Assembly: GCF_009906855.1 (NCBI RefSeq)
Contig: NZ_CP047650.1
Location: 3,720,001 to 3,784,000 of the forward strand
Source: Xylophilus rhododendri
GTDB lineage: Bacteria > Pseudomonadota > Gammaproteobacteria > Burkholderiales > Burkholderiaceae_C
Length of the DNA: 64,000 nucleotides
Direction: 5' to 3'
Within the stretch, counting starts at the first letter, position 1, and each line of letters begins with the position of its first letter. Under the pieces are notes generated by a model. The model worked only from the letters and a program-made list of their open reading frames with translations. It was not told the origin of the DNA and searched no databases. Shown piece by piece: positions 17,475-26,367 of the stretch. A program made the translations under genes and the position numbers.

Positions 17475-17816
17475 ATGTCCGACCCGGCCTGGCAGACCAT
17501 CCACATCCACCGCGAGGCGCCGCCCAAGCCCGTCCTGGGCGCGCCCTGCAACGGCTGCGGCCAGTGCTGCCTGGTGGAGCCCTGTCCGCTCGGCATGGTG
17601 ATCTCCCGGCGTCGGCGCGGCGCCTGTGCCGCCCTGCGCTGGGACGAGGGCCAGCGCCTCTACCGCTGCGGCGTGGTGAGTGAGCCGGCCGAGGTGCTGG
17701 GCCCGCGCTGGCGCTGGCTCGGCCCGCTGGCGGCGCGGCTGGCGCGGCGCTGGATCTCGGCGGGATCGGGCTGCGACGCCGAGCTGGAATTGGCCCCCGG
17801 CGACCGCGCCGGATGA
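17475..17816 (+). CDS. YkgJ-family cysteine-cluster protein
   Basis: This 113-residue protein carries the CxxCGxCC cluster (PCNGCGQCCLVEPCPLG) and further cysteines in GACAAL, YRCGVV and GSGCDAE. The family is presumed to bind zinc or an iron-sulfur cluster; its function is unknown. It lies 34 nt after the binding-protein gene and stands 165 nt before the aminotransferase. Confidence 0.82.
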   Translation: MSDPAWQTIHIHREAPPKPVLGAPCNGCGQCCLVEPCPLGMVISRRRRGACAALRWDEGQRLYRCGVVSEPAEVLGPRWRWLGPLAARLARRWISAGSGCDAELELAPGDRAG

Positions 17817-17853
17817 ATCCGCCGGAAACGACTCCACACTTCTTACACATTCG

Positions 17854-17870
17854 CTTGACGCCCGGTCAAG
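17854..17870. promoter_or_regulatory. Inverted repeat upstream of the aminotransferase operon
   Basis: CTTGAC-N5-GTCAAG, a perfect 6-bp dyad 111 nt before the aminotransferase ATG. The left arm contains TTGACG, which could serve as a -35. It may be an operator. The rest of 17817-17981 shows nothing I recognise. Confidence 0.35.
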
Positions 17871-17981
17871 GTTGTCACCGCAGACTGCGCCGGCCGCAGC
17901 GTTTCGCCGTGCGGCTCCTGCCCCTGGCCCGCACCGGCCTGCCGGGCCTTTCCTAGAGATCACTCCCGGAGTTCCCTTTCC

Positions 17982-19352
17982 ATGGATCACGCACAGCTGC
18001 TGGCCGACGAAGCCAAGTATTGTTCCTTCGGCGACACCGTCCACTACGTCAATCCGCCCAAGATCTTCTCCGGCTGCGAGGGCAGCTACATGCACGACGA
18101 CAAGGGCGTGCGCTACCTCGACCTGCAGATGTGGTACTCGGCCGTCAACTTCGGCTACAAGAACAAGCGCCTGGAAGAGGTGATGATCAAGCAGCTGCAC
18201 GAGCTGCCGCAGATCGCCAGCCAGTACCTGCATCCCACCAAGATCGAGCTGGCCAAGTGGATCGCCCAGGACGCCGAGGCCAAGTGGGGCCGCGAAGGCC
18301 GGGTGCACTTCAACGTCGGCGGCGCGCAGGCCATCGAGGATTCGCTCAAGGTGGTGCGCAACGCCAGCAACGGCAAGAGCCTGATGTTCGCCTTCGAAGG
18401 CGGCTACCACGGCCGCACCCTGGGCGCCTCTTCCATCACCTCCAGCTACCGCTACCGTCGCCGCTTCGGCCACTTCAGCGACCGCGCCCAGTTCATTCCC
18501 TTCCCCTACCCCTTCCGCCGCCCCAAGGGCATGACGGCCGAGGAGTATTCGGAATCCATCGTCAAGGACTTCGCCCGCAAGTTCGAGAACGAATACCACG
18601 CCATCTGGGACCCCAAGACCAACCAGTGCGAATACGCGGCCTTCTACGTCGAGCCGATCCAGGGCACCGGCGGCTACGTCATCCCGCCGCCGAACTTCTT
18701 CAAGGGCCTGAAGAAGGTGCTGGACGATCACGGCGTGCTGCTGGTCGTCGATGAGATCCAGATGGGTTTCTGGCGCACCGGCAAGCTCTGGTCGATCGAG
18801 AACTTCGGCGTGCAGCCGGACGTGCTGGTCTTCGCCAAGGCGCTGACCAATGGCCTCAACGCCCTGTCGGGCCTGTGGGCGCGCGAGGAACTGATCAACC
18901 CCAAGATCTTCCCGCCGGGCTCCACCCACTCCACCTTCGCCTCCAACCCGCTGGGCACCGCGCTCGGCCTGGAAGTGCTGAAGATGACGGCCGAGGTCGA
19001 TTTCGGCAAGCAGGTGAACGAGAGCGGCGCCTACTTCCTCGAAGGCCTGAAGGACCTGCAGAAGCGCCACAAGGAAATCGGCGATGTCGACGGCCTGGGC
19101 CTGGCCCTGCGCGCCGAGATCTGCACCGACGACGGCTTCACCCCCAACCGCGCCCTGCTCGACAAGATGGTCGACATGGGCCTGGAAGGCACGCTCGAAT
19201 ACCAGGGCGAGAAGCGCGGCCTGGTGCTGGACGTGGGCGGCTATTACAAGAACGTGATCACCTTCGCGCCTTCGCTGATGATCAGCCGCAGTGAGATCGA
19301 CGAAGCCATGGTCCTGCTGGACCAGCTGCTGACGCGCGCCAAGAGCGCCTGA
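17982..19352 (+). CDS. Class III PLP-dependent aminotransferase
   Basis: This 456-residue fold-type I aminotransferase has FEGGYHGRTLGA (cofactor phosphate region), VEPIQGTGGYVIPP, LLVVDEIQMGFWRTG and the PLP lysine in VFAKALTNG. Class III members act on omega-amino groups or amino acids such as ornithine, beta-alanine and GABA, but the substrate is not readable here. It starts a three-gene operon with a GNAT-like protein 5 nt later and an arginase-fold protein, suggesting metabolism of an amino or guanidino compound. Confidence 0.88.
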   Translation: MDHAQLLADEAKYCSFGDTVHYVNPPKIFSGCEGSYMHDDKGVRYLDLQMWYSAVNFGYKNKRLEEVMIKQLHELPQIASQYLHPTKIELAKWIAQDAEAKWGREGRVHFNVGGAQAIEDSLKVVRNASNGKSLMFAFEGGYHGRTLGASSITSSYRYRRRFGHFSDRAQFIPFPYPFRRPKGMTAEEYSESIVKDFARKFENEYHAIWDPKTNQCEYAAFYVEPIQGTGGYVIPPPNFFKGLKKVLDDHGVLLVVDEIQMGFWRTGKLWSIENFGVQPDVLVFAKALTNGLNALSGLWAREELINPKIFPPGSTHSTFASNPLGTALGLEVLKMTAEVDFGKQVNESGAYFLEGLKDLQKRHKEIGDVDGLGLALRAEICTDDGFTPNRALLDKMVDMGLEGTLEYQGEKRGLVLDVGGYYKNVITFAPSLMISRSEIDEAMVLLDQLLTRAKSA

Positions 19353-19357
19353 GCGGC

Positions 19358-20407
19358 GTGCGCAACGCGCTGGAACCGCCGGCACTGGCCCGGCAGTTCG
19401 CGGCCTGCCCGCCCGAGGGCTTCGTGGTGGCGGATGTCCTGGGGGCGCCGCTCTTCGTGGCGCCCTTCGACCTGCTGACCACGGCCGACGACGCCCTCAA
19501 GCAGCGCGCCGCCGCGCTGCCGGGCTTCGCCCGCTGGTCGCGCTGGCTGCGCATCCGCACCGCCTTCGTCGGCACCACGGCGACCGAATACGCGCCGCTG
19601 CCGGCGGATGCGGCGCCCGCCGCGCTGGTAGCCGCCCTGCGCGAAGGCCCTGGCCGGCAGCACCGGCTGACCATCGTCAAGGACCTGCCGCAGCAGTCGC
19701 CGCTGTTGGCCGACGAGGACAACGCCGTATCCGAGGCCTTCATCCAGGCGCTGCAGGCCCGGGGTTTCGTCGCTGTCGAGGGTCAGGCCCTGGCCTATGT
19801 GCCGATCGACTTCGCCGATGGCGATGCCTACCTGGCCCGCCTGTCCACCAGCCGGCGCAAGAACTTGAAACGCAAGCTGCGCAGCCGGGCCGAGCTGGAG
19901 ATCCTCCGTCTGCCGACCGGCCCCGCCTTCGCGGACGACGCGGCGGTCGATGCCTATTACGCCCTCTACCAGGGGGTGTTCGCCCAGAGCGAGATCCACT
20001 TCGACAAGCTGGGCCGCGAGTTCTTCGCCGGGCTGCTGCGCGACGCGGACAACGGCGGCATCGTCTTCGAATACCGCCGCCAGGCCGACGGCGTGCTGCT
20101 CGGCTGGAACCTGTGCTTCGAATACGGCGGCAAGCTGGTCGACAAGTACATCGGCCTGGCCTATCCGGCGGCACGCGAGGTCAACCTGTACTTCGTGAGC
20201 TGGATGGTGAACCTGGAATACGCCATCGAGCGCGGCCTGTCCCACTACATCGCCGGCTGGACCGATCCCGAGGTCAAGGCCCAGCTGGGCGCCTCCTTCA
20301 CCTTCACCCGCCACATGGTCTACGTGCGCAACCCCCTGCTGCGCGCCCTGGCGCGGCGTTTTGCCGGCCGCTTCGAAAGCGACCGGACCTGGAGCGAAAA
20401 GGAATGA
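19358..20407 (+). CDS. GNAT/FemAB-like acyltransferase
   Basis: This 349-residue protein has a FemAB/GNAT-type region (about residues 140-330). It contains LSTSRRKNLKRKLR, a segment resembling the acceptor-binding part of BioF2/FemAB-like proteins, and GLAYPAAREVNLYF. It probably transfers an acyl or aminoacyl group. The GTG start at 19358 lies 5 nt after the aminotransferase stop. The stop overlaps the next start (ATGA), so all three genes are translated together. Confidence 0.7.
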   Translation: MRNALEPPALARQFAACPPEGFVVADVLGAPLFVAPFDLLTTADDALKQRAAALPGFARWSRWLRIRTAFVGTTATEYAPLPADAAPAALVAALREGPGRQHRLTIVKDLPQQSPLLADEDNAVSEAFIQALQARGFVAVEGQALAYVPIDFADGDAYLARLSTSRRKNLKRKLRSRAELEILRLPTGPAFADDAAVDAYYALYQGVFAQSEIHFDKLGREFFAGLLRDADNGGIVFEYRRQADGVLLGWNLCFEYGGKLVDKYIGLAYPAAREVNLYFVSWMVNLEYAIERGLSHYIAGWTDPEVKAQLGASFTFTRHMVYVRNPLLRALARRFAGRFESDRTWSEKE

Positions 20408-21291
20408 CCCAGCCGCTCGCACCCGTGGTGCTGGACATCGACCGCTCGGTCGGCGCCTTGCCGGGCGAGTTGCGCATCGACCTGGCGAGTTGGCAGGAGC
20501 TGGTGCGCTTCGGCTGCGGCCTGGCTGCCATGCGCCGCTTCGGCCAGGCGCTCGACACCAGCCTGCCCGCAGCCGACCGGCACGGCACGGTGTTTTTCGG
20601 CAGCGGCGATTTCCACCATCTGAGCTGGCCGCTGATCCTGCGCCAGTTGCGCCAGCAGCCCGGCCGACGGCTGCGGGTGGTGGTGCTGGACAACCATCCG
20701 GACAACATGCGTTTTCCCTTCGGCGTGCACTGCGGCTCCTGGGTGCGCCAGGTGGCGCTGCTGCCGCAGGTCTCGCATGTGCATGTGGCCGGCATCACCT
20801 CGGGCGACATCGGCCTGGCCCATGCCTGGGAGAACTACCTGCGGCCCCTGGCCGCCGGCAAGCTCACCTACTGGAGCTGCGGCGTGGAAACCGGCTGGGG
20901 ACGGCGGCTGGGGCTGGGCCGGGGCTTTCGAAGCTTCTCCAGCCTCGAAGACCTGACACAGGCGCTTTGCGACACACTCGCCGCCTCGCCCGAGCCCACT
21001 TATTTCTCGGTCGACAAGGACGTGTTCGCACCCGAGGTGGTGCGTACCAACTGGGACCAGGGCCGCATGACCGAGGCGCAGGCCATGGCCATCGTGCAGG
21101 CGCTGCGCGGCCAGATCGTGGCGAGCGACGTGACGGGCGAAGTCTCGTCCTACCGCTACGCCACCGCCTGGAAACGCTGGCTTAGCGCCGGGGATGGGCA
21201 GGACACCGAGATCGATGCCCGGACGCTGCAGGCATGGCAGGCGGGGCAGGGCGATTTCAATCTCCGGCTGCTGGCCGCCCTGGGGGCTTGA
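20404..21291 (+). CDS. Arginase-fold protein with divergent metal motifs
   Basis: A 295-residue protein of the arginase/ureohydrolase fold. Modified metal motifs are visible: FGSGDFHH in place of GGDHS, VVLDNHPDN in place of DAHxD, and FSVDKDVF in place of SxDxDxxDP. Enough carboxylates and histidines remain to bind metal, but the substrate may differ from arginine. The ATG at 20404 overlaps the stop of the preceding gene. It is followed by the urease cluster, so a role in urea or guanidino nitrogen release is plausible but inferred from position only. Confidence 0.75.
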   Translation: MTQPLAPVVLDIDRSVGALPGELRIDLASWQELVRFGCGLAAMRRFGQALDTSLPAADRHGTVFFGSGDFHHLSWPLILRQLRQQPGRRLRVVVLDNHPDNMRFPFGVHCGSWVRQVALLPQVSHVHVAGITSGDIGLAHAWENYLRPLAAGKLTYWSCGVETGWGRRLGLGRGFRSFSSLEDLTQALCDTLAASPEPTYFSVDKDVFAPEVVRTNWDQGRMTEAQAMAIVQALRGQIVASDVTGEVSSYRYATAWKRWLSAGDGQDTEIDARTLQAWQAGQGDFNLRLLAALGA

Positions 21292-21315
21292 GGGCATTCC
21301 TTACACTGCCGCCCC

Positions 21316-22155
21316 ATGCCCTGGCACGCTCACCTCGAACTGAATTACACCCGCGACCCGCACAACCCCGCGCGCACCGTCGCCCGGCATCTGCATGAGG
21401 GCCCGCTGCGCATCCTGCAGAGCCTCTATCCCGAGGGCGAAGGCATCTGCCACAACGTGCTGGTGCATCCGCCGGGCGGCCTGGTCGGCGGCGATGTGCT
21501 GGACATCGCCATCGAGGTCGGCGCCCGGGCCCACGGCCTGCTCACCACACCCGGCGCGGCCCGCTTCTACCGCTCGCAGGGCGAGGTCGCCCGCCAGCTC
21601 ACCCGCATCGCCCTGGCGGAAAACGCCCGCCTCGAATGGCTGCCGCAGGAAGCCATCTGCTACGACGCCTGCGACGCCGAGAACCGGCTCAGCCTGCGGC
21701 TGGCCGAGGGCGCGCAGCTGATCGGCTGGGATGTCAGCGCCTTCGGCCTGCCGCATGCCGGCCTGCCTTTCCTGCGCGGGCGGCTGCGCCAGCACATCGA
21801 GATCCCGGGCGTCTGGCTGGAGCGCGGCACGATCGACGCGGCCGACAGCCGCCTGCTCGACGGCCCCCTGGGCCTGGCCGGCCACCGCTGCATGGCCACC
21901 GCCTTCCTGGCCTGCGGCACCGCCATGGCACGCACCGAACGCGAGCATGCGCTGGAGGCCGCACGGGCCGTGATCGAGGCCCACCCGCTCTGCCACACCG
22001 CCGGCGTCACCAGCCCGGATGCCCGGCTGATCGTGGTGCGGGTGCTGGCGCCGGTGGTGGAGCCGGCCATGGACTTGCTGCGCGCCGTGCGCGGCGCCTG
22101 GCGCCAGGCCTGCTGGGGCCTGGCGCCGACCGTGCCGCGCATCTGGAACATGTAG
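21316..22155 (+). CDS. ureD: Urease accessory protein UreD
   Basis: This 279-residue chaperone forms a complex with UreF and UreG to deliver nickel to apo-urease. Family features are PEGEGICHNVLVHPPGGLVGGD near the N-terminus (seen in two pieces, PEGEGICHN and HPPGGLVGGD), TTPGAARFYRS and the LEWLPQEAICYD segment. It precedes ureA by 518 nt, with a small minus-strand gene in between. Confidence 0.95.
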   Translation: MPWHAHLELNYTRDPHNPARTVARHLHEGPLRILQSLYPEGEGICHNVLVHPPGGLVGGDVLDIAIEVGARAHGLLTTPGAARFYRSQGEVARQLTRIALAENARLEWLPQEAICYDACDAENRLSLRLAEGAQLIGWDVSAFGLPHAGLPFLRGRLRQHIEIPGVWLERGTIDAADSRLLDGPLGLAGHRCMATAFLACGTAMARTEREHALEAARAVIEAHPLCHTAGVTSPDARLIVVRVLAPVVEPAMDLLRAVRGAWRQACWGLAPTVPRIWNM

Positions 22156-22167
22156 GGGCTGGTCGCC

Positions 22168-22446
22168 TCAGGGCAGCATGTCGTCCAGCGCCTGGCAGCG
22201 GGCCCGCTGCGGCGAGGGCGCGGCGAAGATCTCCGGCGGCGCGGCGGCCCGCTCGGCCTGCATCCACTCCTCCAGCCGGTTCCAGGCGAAGCGGCCGATG
22301 GCCTGCAGCCCGACGAGCGTGCAGATGAGCAGCGCCGGCGGCATGCCATCCGCCGCGCCCGAACTCGGCCCGAAGGGCGGGTGGCAGTGCCAGGGCTGCT
22401 GATCGGGCGCATACGAAGCGCATCCGGGAAAGGTGGGCAAGGACAT
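22168..22446 (-). CDS. Small hypothetical membrane protein inside the urease cluster
   Basis: A 92-residue unrecognised protein with a Pro/Cys/His-containing N-terminal part (MSLPTFPGC) and one likely membrane helix at about residues 38-54 (PPALLICTLVGLQAIG). The start at 22446 is supported by AGGAG 9 nt upstream. It is oriented against ureD and ureA. Its position recalls small uncharacterised genes in Burkholderiales urease clusters; no function is proposed. Confidence 0.6.
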   Translation of the reverse strand: MSLPTFPGCASYAPDQQPWHCHPPFGPSSGAADGMPPALLICTLVGLQAIGRFAWNRLEEWMQAERAAAPPEIFAAPSPQRARCQALDDMLP

Positions 22447-22542
22447 GAGGACTCCTGAGGTGAAGGTGACGCCTGCAGCGTGCCGCCCGCGCGCCGCCCG
22501 GGCGTGTTCGAGGCGATGTTTCGGCCGCGCATGCGACAGCCC

Positions 22543-22558
22543 TGGCCCGCAAAGTGCA
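22543..22558 (+). promoter_or_regulatory. Candidate sigma-54 promoter of the urease structural genes
   Basis: TGGCCCG-N4-GTGCA has the GG (22544-22545) and GC (22556-22557) dinucleotides exactly 10 nt apart. It matches 10 of 12 defined positions of TGGCACG-N4-TTGCA. It lies 116 nt upstream of the ureA start. Nitrogen-regulated urease transcription through NtrC and RpoN is known in other bacteria. No NtrC site was identified. Confidence 0.4.
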
Positions 22559-22673
22559 TCGACCCCGTACGCCATTGGTCGTACATGCCTTTTTCCGCGC
22601 AGCTGCGAGGAAGCCGGCGCCTGAATTACCATCGTTTTTTCCGCCGAACACGCACCGAACCGAGGCCGCCTGC

Positions 22674-22976
22674 ATGGAACTCACGCCCCGAGAAAAAGAC
22701 AAGCTCCTCATCTTCACCGCCGCCCTGCTGGCCGAACGCCGCAAGGGGCGCGGGCTCAAGCTGAACTATCCGGAGGCGGTCGCGCTGATCAGCGCCGCCG
22801 TCATGGAAGGCGCCCGCGACGGCAAGACCGTGGCCCAGCTGATGAGCGCCGGCCGCGAGGTGCTGTCCCGCGCCGACGTGATGGACGGCGTGCCCGAGAT
22901 GATTCCCGACATCCAGGTCGAGGCCACCTTCCCCGATGGCACAAAACTTGTGACGGTCCACCAGCCCATCCCCTGA
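22674..22976 (+). CDS. ureA: Urease gamma subunit
   Basis: This 100-residue smallest structural subunit of nickel urease (urea to ammonia and carbamate) shows [34 protein letters not shown] and the [16 protein letters not shown] end typical of UreA. The frame is open 40 codons upstream, but ATG 22674 gives the canonical 100 residues. It leads the ureA-hupE-ureB-ureC run. Confidence 0.97.
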   Translation: MELTPREKDKLLIFTAALLAERRKGRGLKLNYPEAVALISAAVMEGARDGKTVAQLMSAGREVLSRADVMDGVPEMIPDIQVEATFPDGTKLVTVHQPIP

Positions 22977-23006
22977 TATCCCGAATCTGCCCAGAGAGAG
23001 ACGACC

Positions 23007-23618
23007 ATGATCAGCATCCTCGGCGCCCTTGCAGCGCGTGTCCTGCCCTTCGCCGCCAGCGTCGCGCCGCTGTCGGCCCTGGCCCATCCCGGCACCGACG
23101 ACGGCGGCCACCACGGCTTCCTGGCCGGCATGCTGCATCCGCTGGCCGGCGCGGACCACCTGGCCGCGATGGTCGCGGTGGGCCTCTGGAGCGCCCTGGC
23201 CGCGCGCCGCGCCTGGCCCGACCTGCTGGCCGCGCCGCTGGGCTTTGCTTCGATGCTGGCGCTGGGCGCCTTCGCCGGCCTGTACGGCCTCGGCCTGCCG
23301 GCCATCGAGCCGATGATCGCCGCCTCGCTGCTGGTGCTGGGCCTGCTGGTGATGACCCGGCTGCGCCTGTCCGCCGCGCCGGCCGGATTGCTGGTCGGCG
23401 CCTTCGCGCTGTTCCACGGCCTGGCCCACGGCCATGAATTCGCCGGCCAGCCGCATGCCGACCTGACGGTGGCCGGCATGCTGGTTTCCACGGTCGCCCT
23501 GCATGCCGCCGGCATCGCCTGCGGCTGGGCCCTGCGCGAACGCAGCCGCTGGCTGCCGCGCATCGCCGGTGCGGGCGTGGCCCTGTTCGGCGTCGCGCTG
23601 CTGGCCGGCGTGGCCTGA
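23007..23618 (+). CDS. HupE/UreJ-family nickel permease-like protein
   Basis: This 203-residue integral membrane protein begins with a signal-like hydrophobic segment. Its [25 protein letters not shown] region is the HupE/UreJ metal motif (key residues the clustered His and Asp). About six membrane helices follow, with AHGHEF in the last part. The family is linked to nickel or cobalt uptake for hydrogenase and urease. Its position between ureA and ureB fits nickel supply to the urease. Confidence 0.9.
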   Translation: MISILGALAARVLPFAASVAPLSALAHPGTDDGGHHGFLAGMLHPLAGADHLAAMVAVGLWSALAARRAWPDLLAAPLGFASMLALGAFAGLYGLGLPAIEPMIAASLLVLGLLVMTRLRLSAAPAGLLVGAFALFHGLAHGHEFAGQPHADLTVAGMLVSTVALHAAGIACGWALRERSRWLPRIAGAGVALFGVALLAGVA

Positions 23619-23641
23619 ACCCCTTTGGACAAAGGCAAGCC

Positions 23642-23947
23642 ATGACGCCCGGAGAACTTCTCGTCGATGACGGCGAACACCCGCTCAACACCGGACGGCG
23701 CACCGTCACGGTGCTGGTGAAGAACGCATCGGAGCGGCCCATCCAGGTCGGCTCGCACTACCACTTCGCCGAGACCAACGGCGCGCTCGACTTCGACCGG
23801 GCGGCCGCCCGCGGCATGCGGCTGAACATCGCCAGCGGCACGGCCGTGCGTTTCGAGCCCGGCCAGCAGCGCACGGTCGAGCTGGTCGATTACGCGGGCG
23901 ACCGCATCGTCCACGGCTTCCGGGCCCTCGTTCAGGGAGCCCTGTAA
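23642..23947 (+). CDS. ureB: Urease beta subunit
   Basis: A 101-residue structural subunit. It starts MTPGELL and contains [19 protein letters not shown] and [13 protein letters not shown], both diagnostic of UreB. The last base of its TAA is the first base of the ureC ATG (TAATG), giving translational coupling. Confidence 0.97.
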   Translation: MTPGELLVDDGEHPLNTGRRTVTVLVKNASERPIQVGSHYHFAETNGALDFDRAAARGMRLNIASGTAVRFEPGQQRTVELVDYAGDRIVHGFRALVQGAL

Positions 23948-25665
23948 TGGCCACCATCGGCAAACGCGCCTACGCCGAGATCTTCGGCCCCACCGTCGGC
24001 GACCGGGTCCGCCTGGCCGACACCGAGCTGATCATCGAGGTCGAGCGCGACTACACCCTGCTGGCCGGCGCCTATGGCGAAGAGGTCAAGTTCGGCGGCG
24101 GCAAGACCATCCGCGACGGCATGGCCCAGAGCCAGCGCAGCAATGCGCAGGGCGCCATGGACCTGGTGCTGACCAACGCGCTGATCCTGGACCACTGGGG
24201 CATCGTCAAGGCCGACATCGGCATCAAAGGCGGCCGCATCGCCAAGATCGGCAAGGCCGGCAATCCGGATACCCAGCCGGGCGTGGACATCGTCATCGGC
24301 CCCGGCACCGAGATCCTGAGCTGCGAGGGCAGCATCGTCACCGCCGGCACCATCGACAGCCACATCCACTTCATCTCGCCGCAGCAGATCGAGGAGGCGC
24401 TGGCCTCCGGCACCACCACCATGCTGGGCGGCGGCACCGGGCCCGCCACCGGCACCCTGGCCACCACCAGCACGCCCGGCCCCTGGAACATCGAACGCAT
24501 GATGCAGGCGGCCGATGCCTTCCCGATGAACCTGGGTTTCCTCGGCAAGGGCAACGCCAGCCGGCCCGACGCGCTGCGCGAGCAGGCCGACGCCGGTGTC
24601 ATCGGCCTGAAGCTGCACGAGGACTGGGGCACCACGCCGTCGGCCATCGACACCTGCCTGTCGGTGGCAGACGAGCACGACATCCAGGTGGCGATCCACA
24701 GCGACACGCTCAACGAATCCGGCTTCGTGGAGAACACCATCGCCGCCACGCGCGGCCGCGGCCTCTGCGCCTTCCACACCGAGGGCGCCGGCGGGGGCCA
24801 TGCACCCGACATCCTGCGGGTGGTCGGCGAGGCCAACTTCCTGCCCTCGTCCACCAACCCGACCATGCCCTACACCGTCAACACGCTCGACGAGCATGTG
24901 GACATGCTGATGGTCTGCCACCACCTCGACGCCGGCATCGCCGAGGACCTGGCCTTCGCCGAGAGCCGCATCCGCAAGGAAACCATCGCCGCGGAAGACG
25001 TGCTGCACGATCTGGGCGCGATCAGCATGTTCAGCTCCGACAGCCAGGCCATGGGCCGGGTCGGCGAGGTCACGCTGCGCTGCTGGCAGACGGCGCACAA
25101 GATGAAGGTGCAGCGCGGCACCCTGGCCGAGGACAGCGCCCGCCACGACAACTTCCGCGCCAAGCGCTACATCGCCAAGCTGACCATCAACCCGGCCATC
25201 GCCCACGGCATCGCCCACGAGGTGGGCAGCATCGAGGAGGGCAAGTGGGCCGACCTGGTGCTGTGGAAGCCGGCCTTCTTCGGCGTCAAGCCCAGCGTGG
25301 TGCTCAAGGGCGGCTTCATCGCCCTGGCCGCCATGGGCGATCCCAACGCCTCCATCCCCACGCCGCAGCCGGTGCACTACCGGCCGATGTTCGGCAGCTT
25401 CGGCGGCGCCATCGCCAAGGGTTCGTTCACCTTCGTCTCGCAGGCCGGGCTGGCCCAGGACATCGGGCGCAAATACGGCCTGAGCAAGCAGCTGTCGGCG
25501 GTGAAGAACGTGCGCGACATCCGCAAGCAGCACATGGTGCACAACAGCGCGCTGCCGGTGATGGAGATCGATGCGCAGACCTATGCGGTGCGCGCCGACG
25601 GCCAGCTGCTGACCTGCGAGCCGGCCAAGGTGCTGCCGATGGCGCAGCGGTATTTTCTGTTCTGA
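23947..25665 (+). CDS. ureC: Urease alpha (catalytic) subunit
   Basis: The 572-residue nickel-binding catalytic subunit. Visible active-site segments are DSHIHF (nickel ligands), GLKLHEDWG with the lysine that is carbamylated, the IHSDT and [13 protein letters not shown] histidine segments, and MVCHHLD with the general-acid His on the flap. The length is normal. It ends 5 nt from the convergent doc-like toxin gene, which splits it from ureEFG. Confidence 0.98.
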   Translation: MATIGKRAYAEIFGPTVGDRVRLADTELIIEVERDYTLLAGAYGEEVKFGGGKTIRDGMAQSQRSNAQGAMDLVLTNALILDHWGIVKADIGIKGGRIAKIGKAGNPDTQPGVDIVIGPGTEILSCEGSIVTAGTIDSHIHFISPQQIEEALASGTTTMLGGGTGPATGTLATTSTPGPWNIERMMQAADAFPMNLGFLGKGNASRPDALREQADAGVIGLKLHEDWGTTPSAIDTCLSVADEHDIQVAIHSDTLNESGFVENTIAATRGRGLCAFHTEGAGGGHAPDILRVVGEANFLPSSTNPTMPYTVNTLDEHVDMLMVCHHLDAGIAEDLAFAESRIRKETIAAEDVLHDLGAISMFSSDSQAMGRVGEVTLRCWQTAHKMKVQRGTLAEDSARHDNFRAKRYIAKLTINPAIAHGIAHEVGSIEEGKWADLVLWKPAFFGVKPSVVLKGGFIALAAMGDPNASIPTPQPVHYRPMFGSFGGAIAKGSFTFVSQAGLAQDIGRKYGLSKQLSAVKNVRDIRKQHMVHNSALPVMEIDAQTYAVRADGQLLTCEPAKVLPMAQRYFLF

Positions 25666-25669
25666 GATT

Positions 25670-26074
25670 TTAGTCGGCGTGCGTCTGCAGATGGCTACGG
25701 ATCCAGCTCGCGAAATCCGCCTCGGACAAGTCGCCCGAGGCCAGCTTGAGCATGGTCAGCACGCAGTCGGCATCGTCAGCGCCGAGGTCGAAGCCGTTGA
25801 GCGCCAGAAACAGTTCCACCGCGACAAAGGCCGTGCGTTTGTTGCCGTCCACGAAGGGATGGTTGCGCGCAATGCCGAAACCGTAGCTGGCCGCCATGTC
25901 GGCCGCGTCCGGCTGGCCGTACTGGGCAAGATTGCGCGGGCGGGCGAGGGCGGATTGGAACAATCCGTCGTCCCGCACACCCGCGCCGCCGCCGTGTTCG
26001 GCGAGCTGCTCGTCATGCACGGCTCGAAGGACCGCTTCGTCCAGCCAGACCCAGGGCTGGTTGGCCGCGCTCAT
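25670..26074 (-). CDS. Doc/Fic-family death-on-curing toxin
   Basis: A 134-residue Fic-fold toxin with the motif HPFVDGNKRTAF (HxFx[DE]GNKRxx). Doc proteins with this motif phosphorylate EF-Tu and stop translation. The start at 26074 overlaps the stop of the antitoxin by 4 nt (ATGA), the standard toxin-antitoxin order. It is inserted on the opposite strand between ureC and ureE. Confidence 0.93.
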   Translation of the reverse strand: MSAANQPWVWLDEAVLRAVHDEQLAEHGGGAGVRDDGLFQSALARPRNLAQYGQPDAADMAASYGFGIARNHPFVDGNKRTAFVAVELFLALNGFDLGADDADCVLTMLKLASGDLSEADFASWIRSHLQTHAD

Positions 26075-26295
26075 TTGGCCAATTCGCGCAGCACGTGCCT
26101 GCGGCTCTTCATGATGCGGCGCGCAGCGGCCATCTGCTTTTCAAATTCGGCGTCGTACGGGCTCAGGGCGATACCGTTTTCGGTATCGGTCATGAAGATG
26201 TTGTCGCCCTTTTCAAGCTTCATCCGCGCCAGCACATCCTTGGGCAGGATCACGCCGACCGAATTGCCGATCTGGGTCAGTTTGAGTGCGGACAT
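26071..26295 (-). CDS. AbrB/MazE-type antitoxin
   Basis: A 74-residue SpoVT-AbrB-fold antitoxin: LTQIGNSVGVILPKDVLARM is the swapped-hairpin DNA-binding part, and the acidic to basic C-terminal tail probably wraps the toxin. An AGGAGG ribosome site lies 6 nt before ATG 26295. The palindrome just upstream is a natural autoregulatory operator. The pairing of an AbrB-type antitoxin with a Doc toxin is a common hybrid. Confidence 0.92.
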   Translation of the reverse strand: MSALKLTQIGNSVGVILPKDVLARMKLEKGDNIFMTDTENGIALSPYDAEFEKQMAAARRIMKSRRHVLRELAK

Positions 26296-26318
26296 GATGG
26301 CCTCCTGAAGGTCGAAGT

Positions 26319-26334
26319 TATAACGAACGTTATA
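26319..26334. promoter_or_regulatory. Palindromic operator of the toxin-antitoxin pair
   Basis: TATAACG-AA-CGTTATA, arms perfect except for the 2-nt centre, 24 nt upstream of the antitoxin ATG. It contains TATAAC on both strands, which could be the -10 of the minus-strand promoter. AbrB-fold antitoxins typically bind such AT-rich dyads. It also lies 34 nt upstream of ureE, so repressor binding could affect ureEFG. Confidence 0.6.
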
Positions 26335-26367
26335 TTATCTCCGGATCTTTCCAGACCGCAATCGCCC

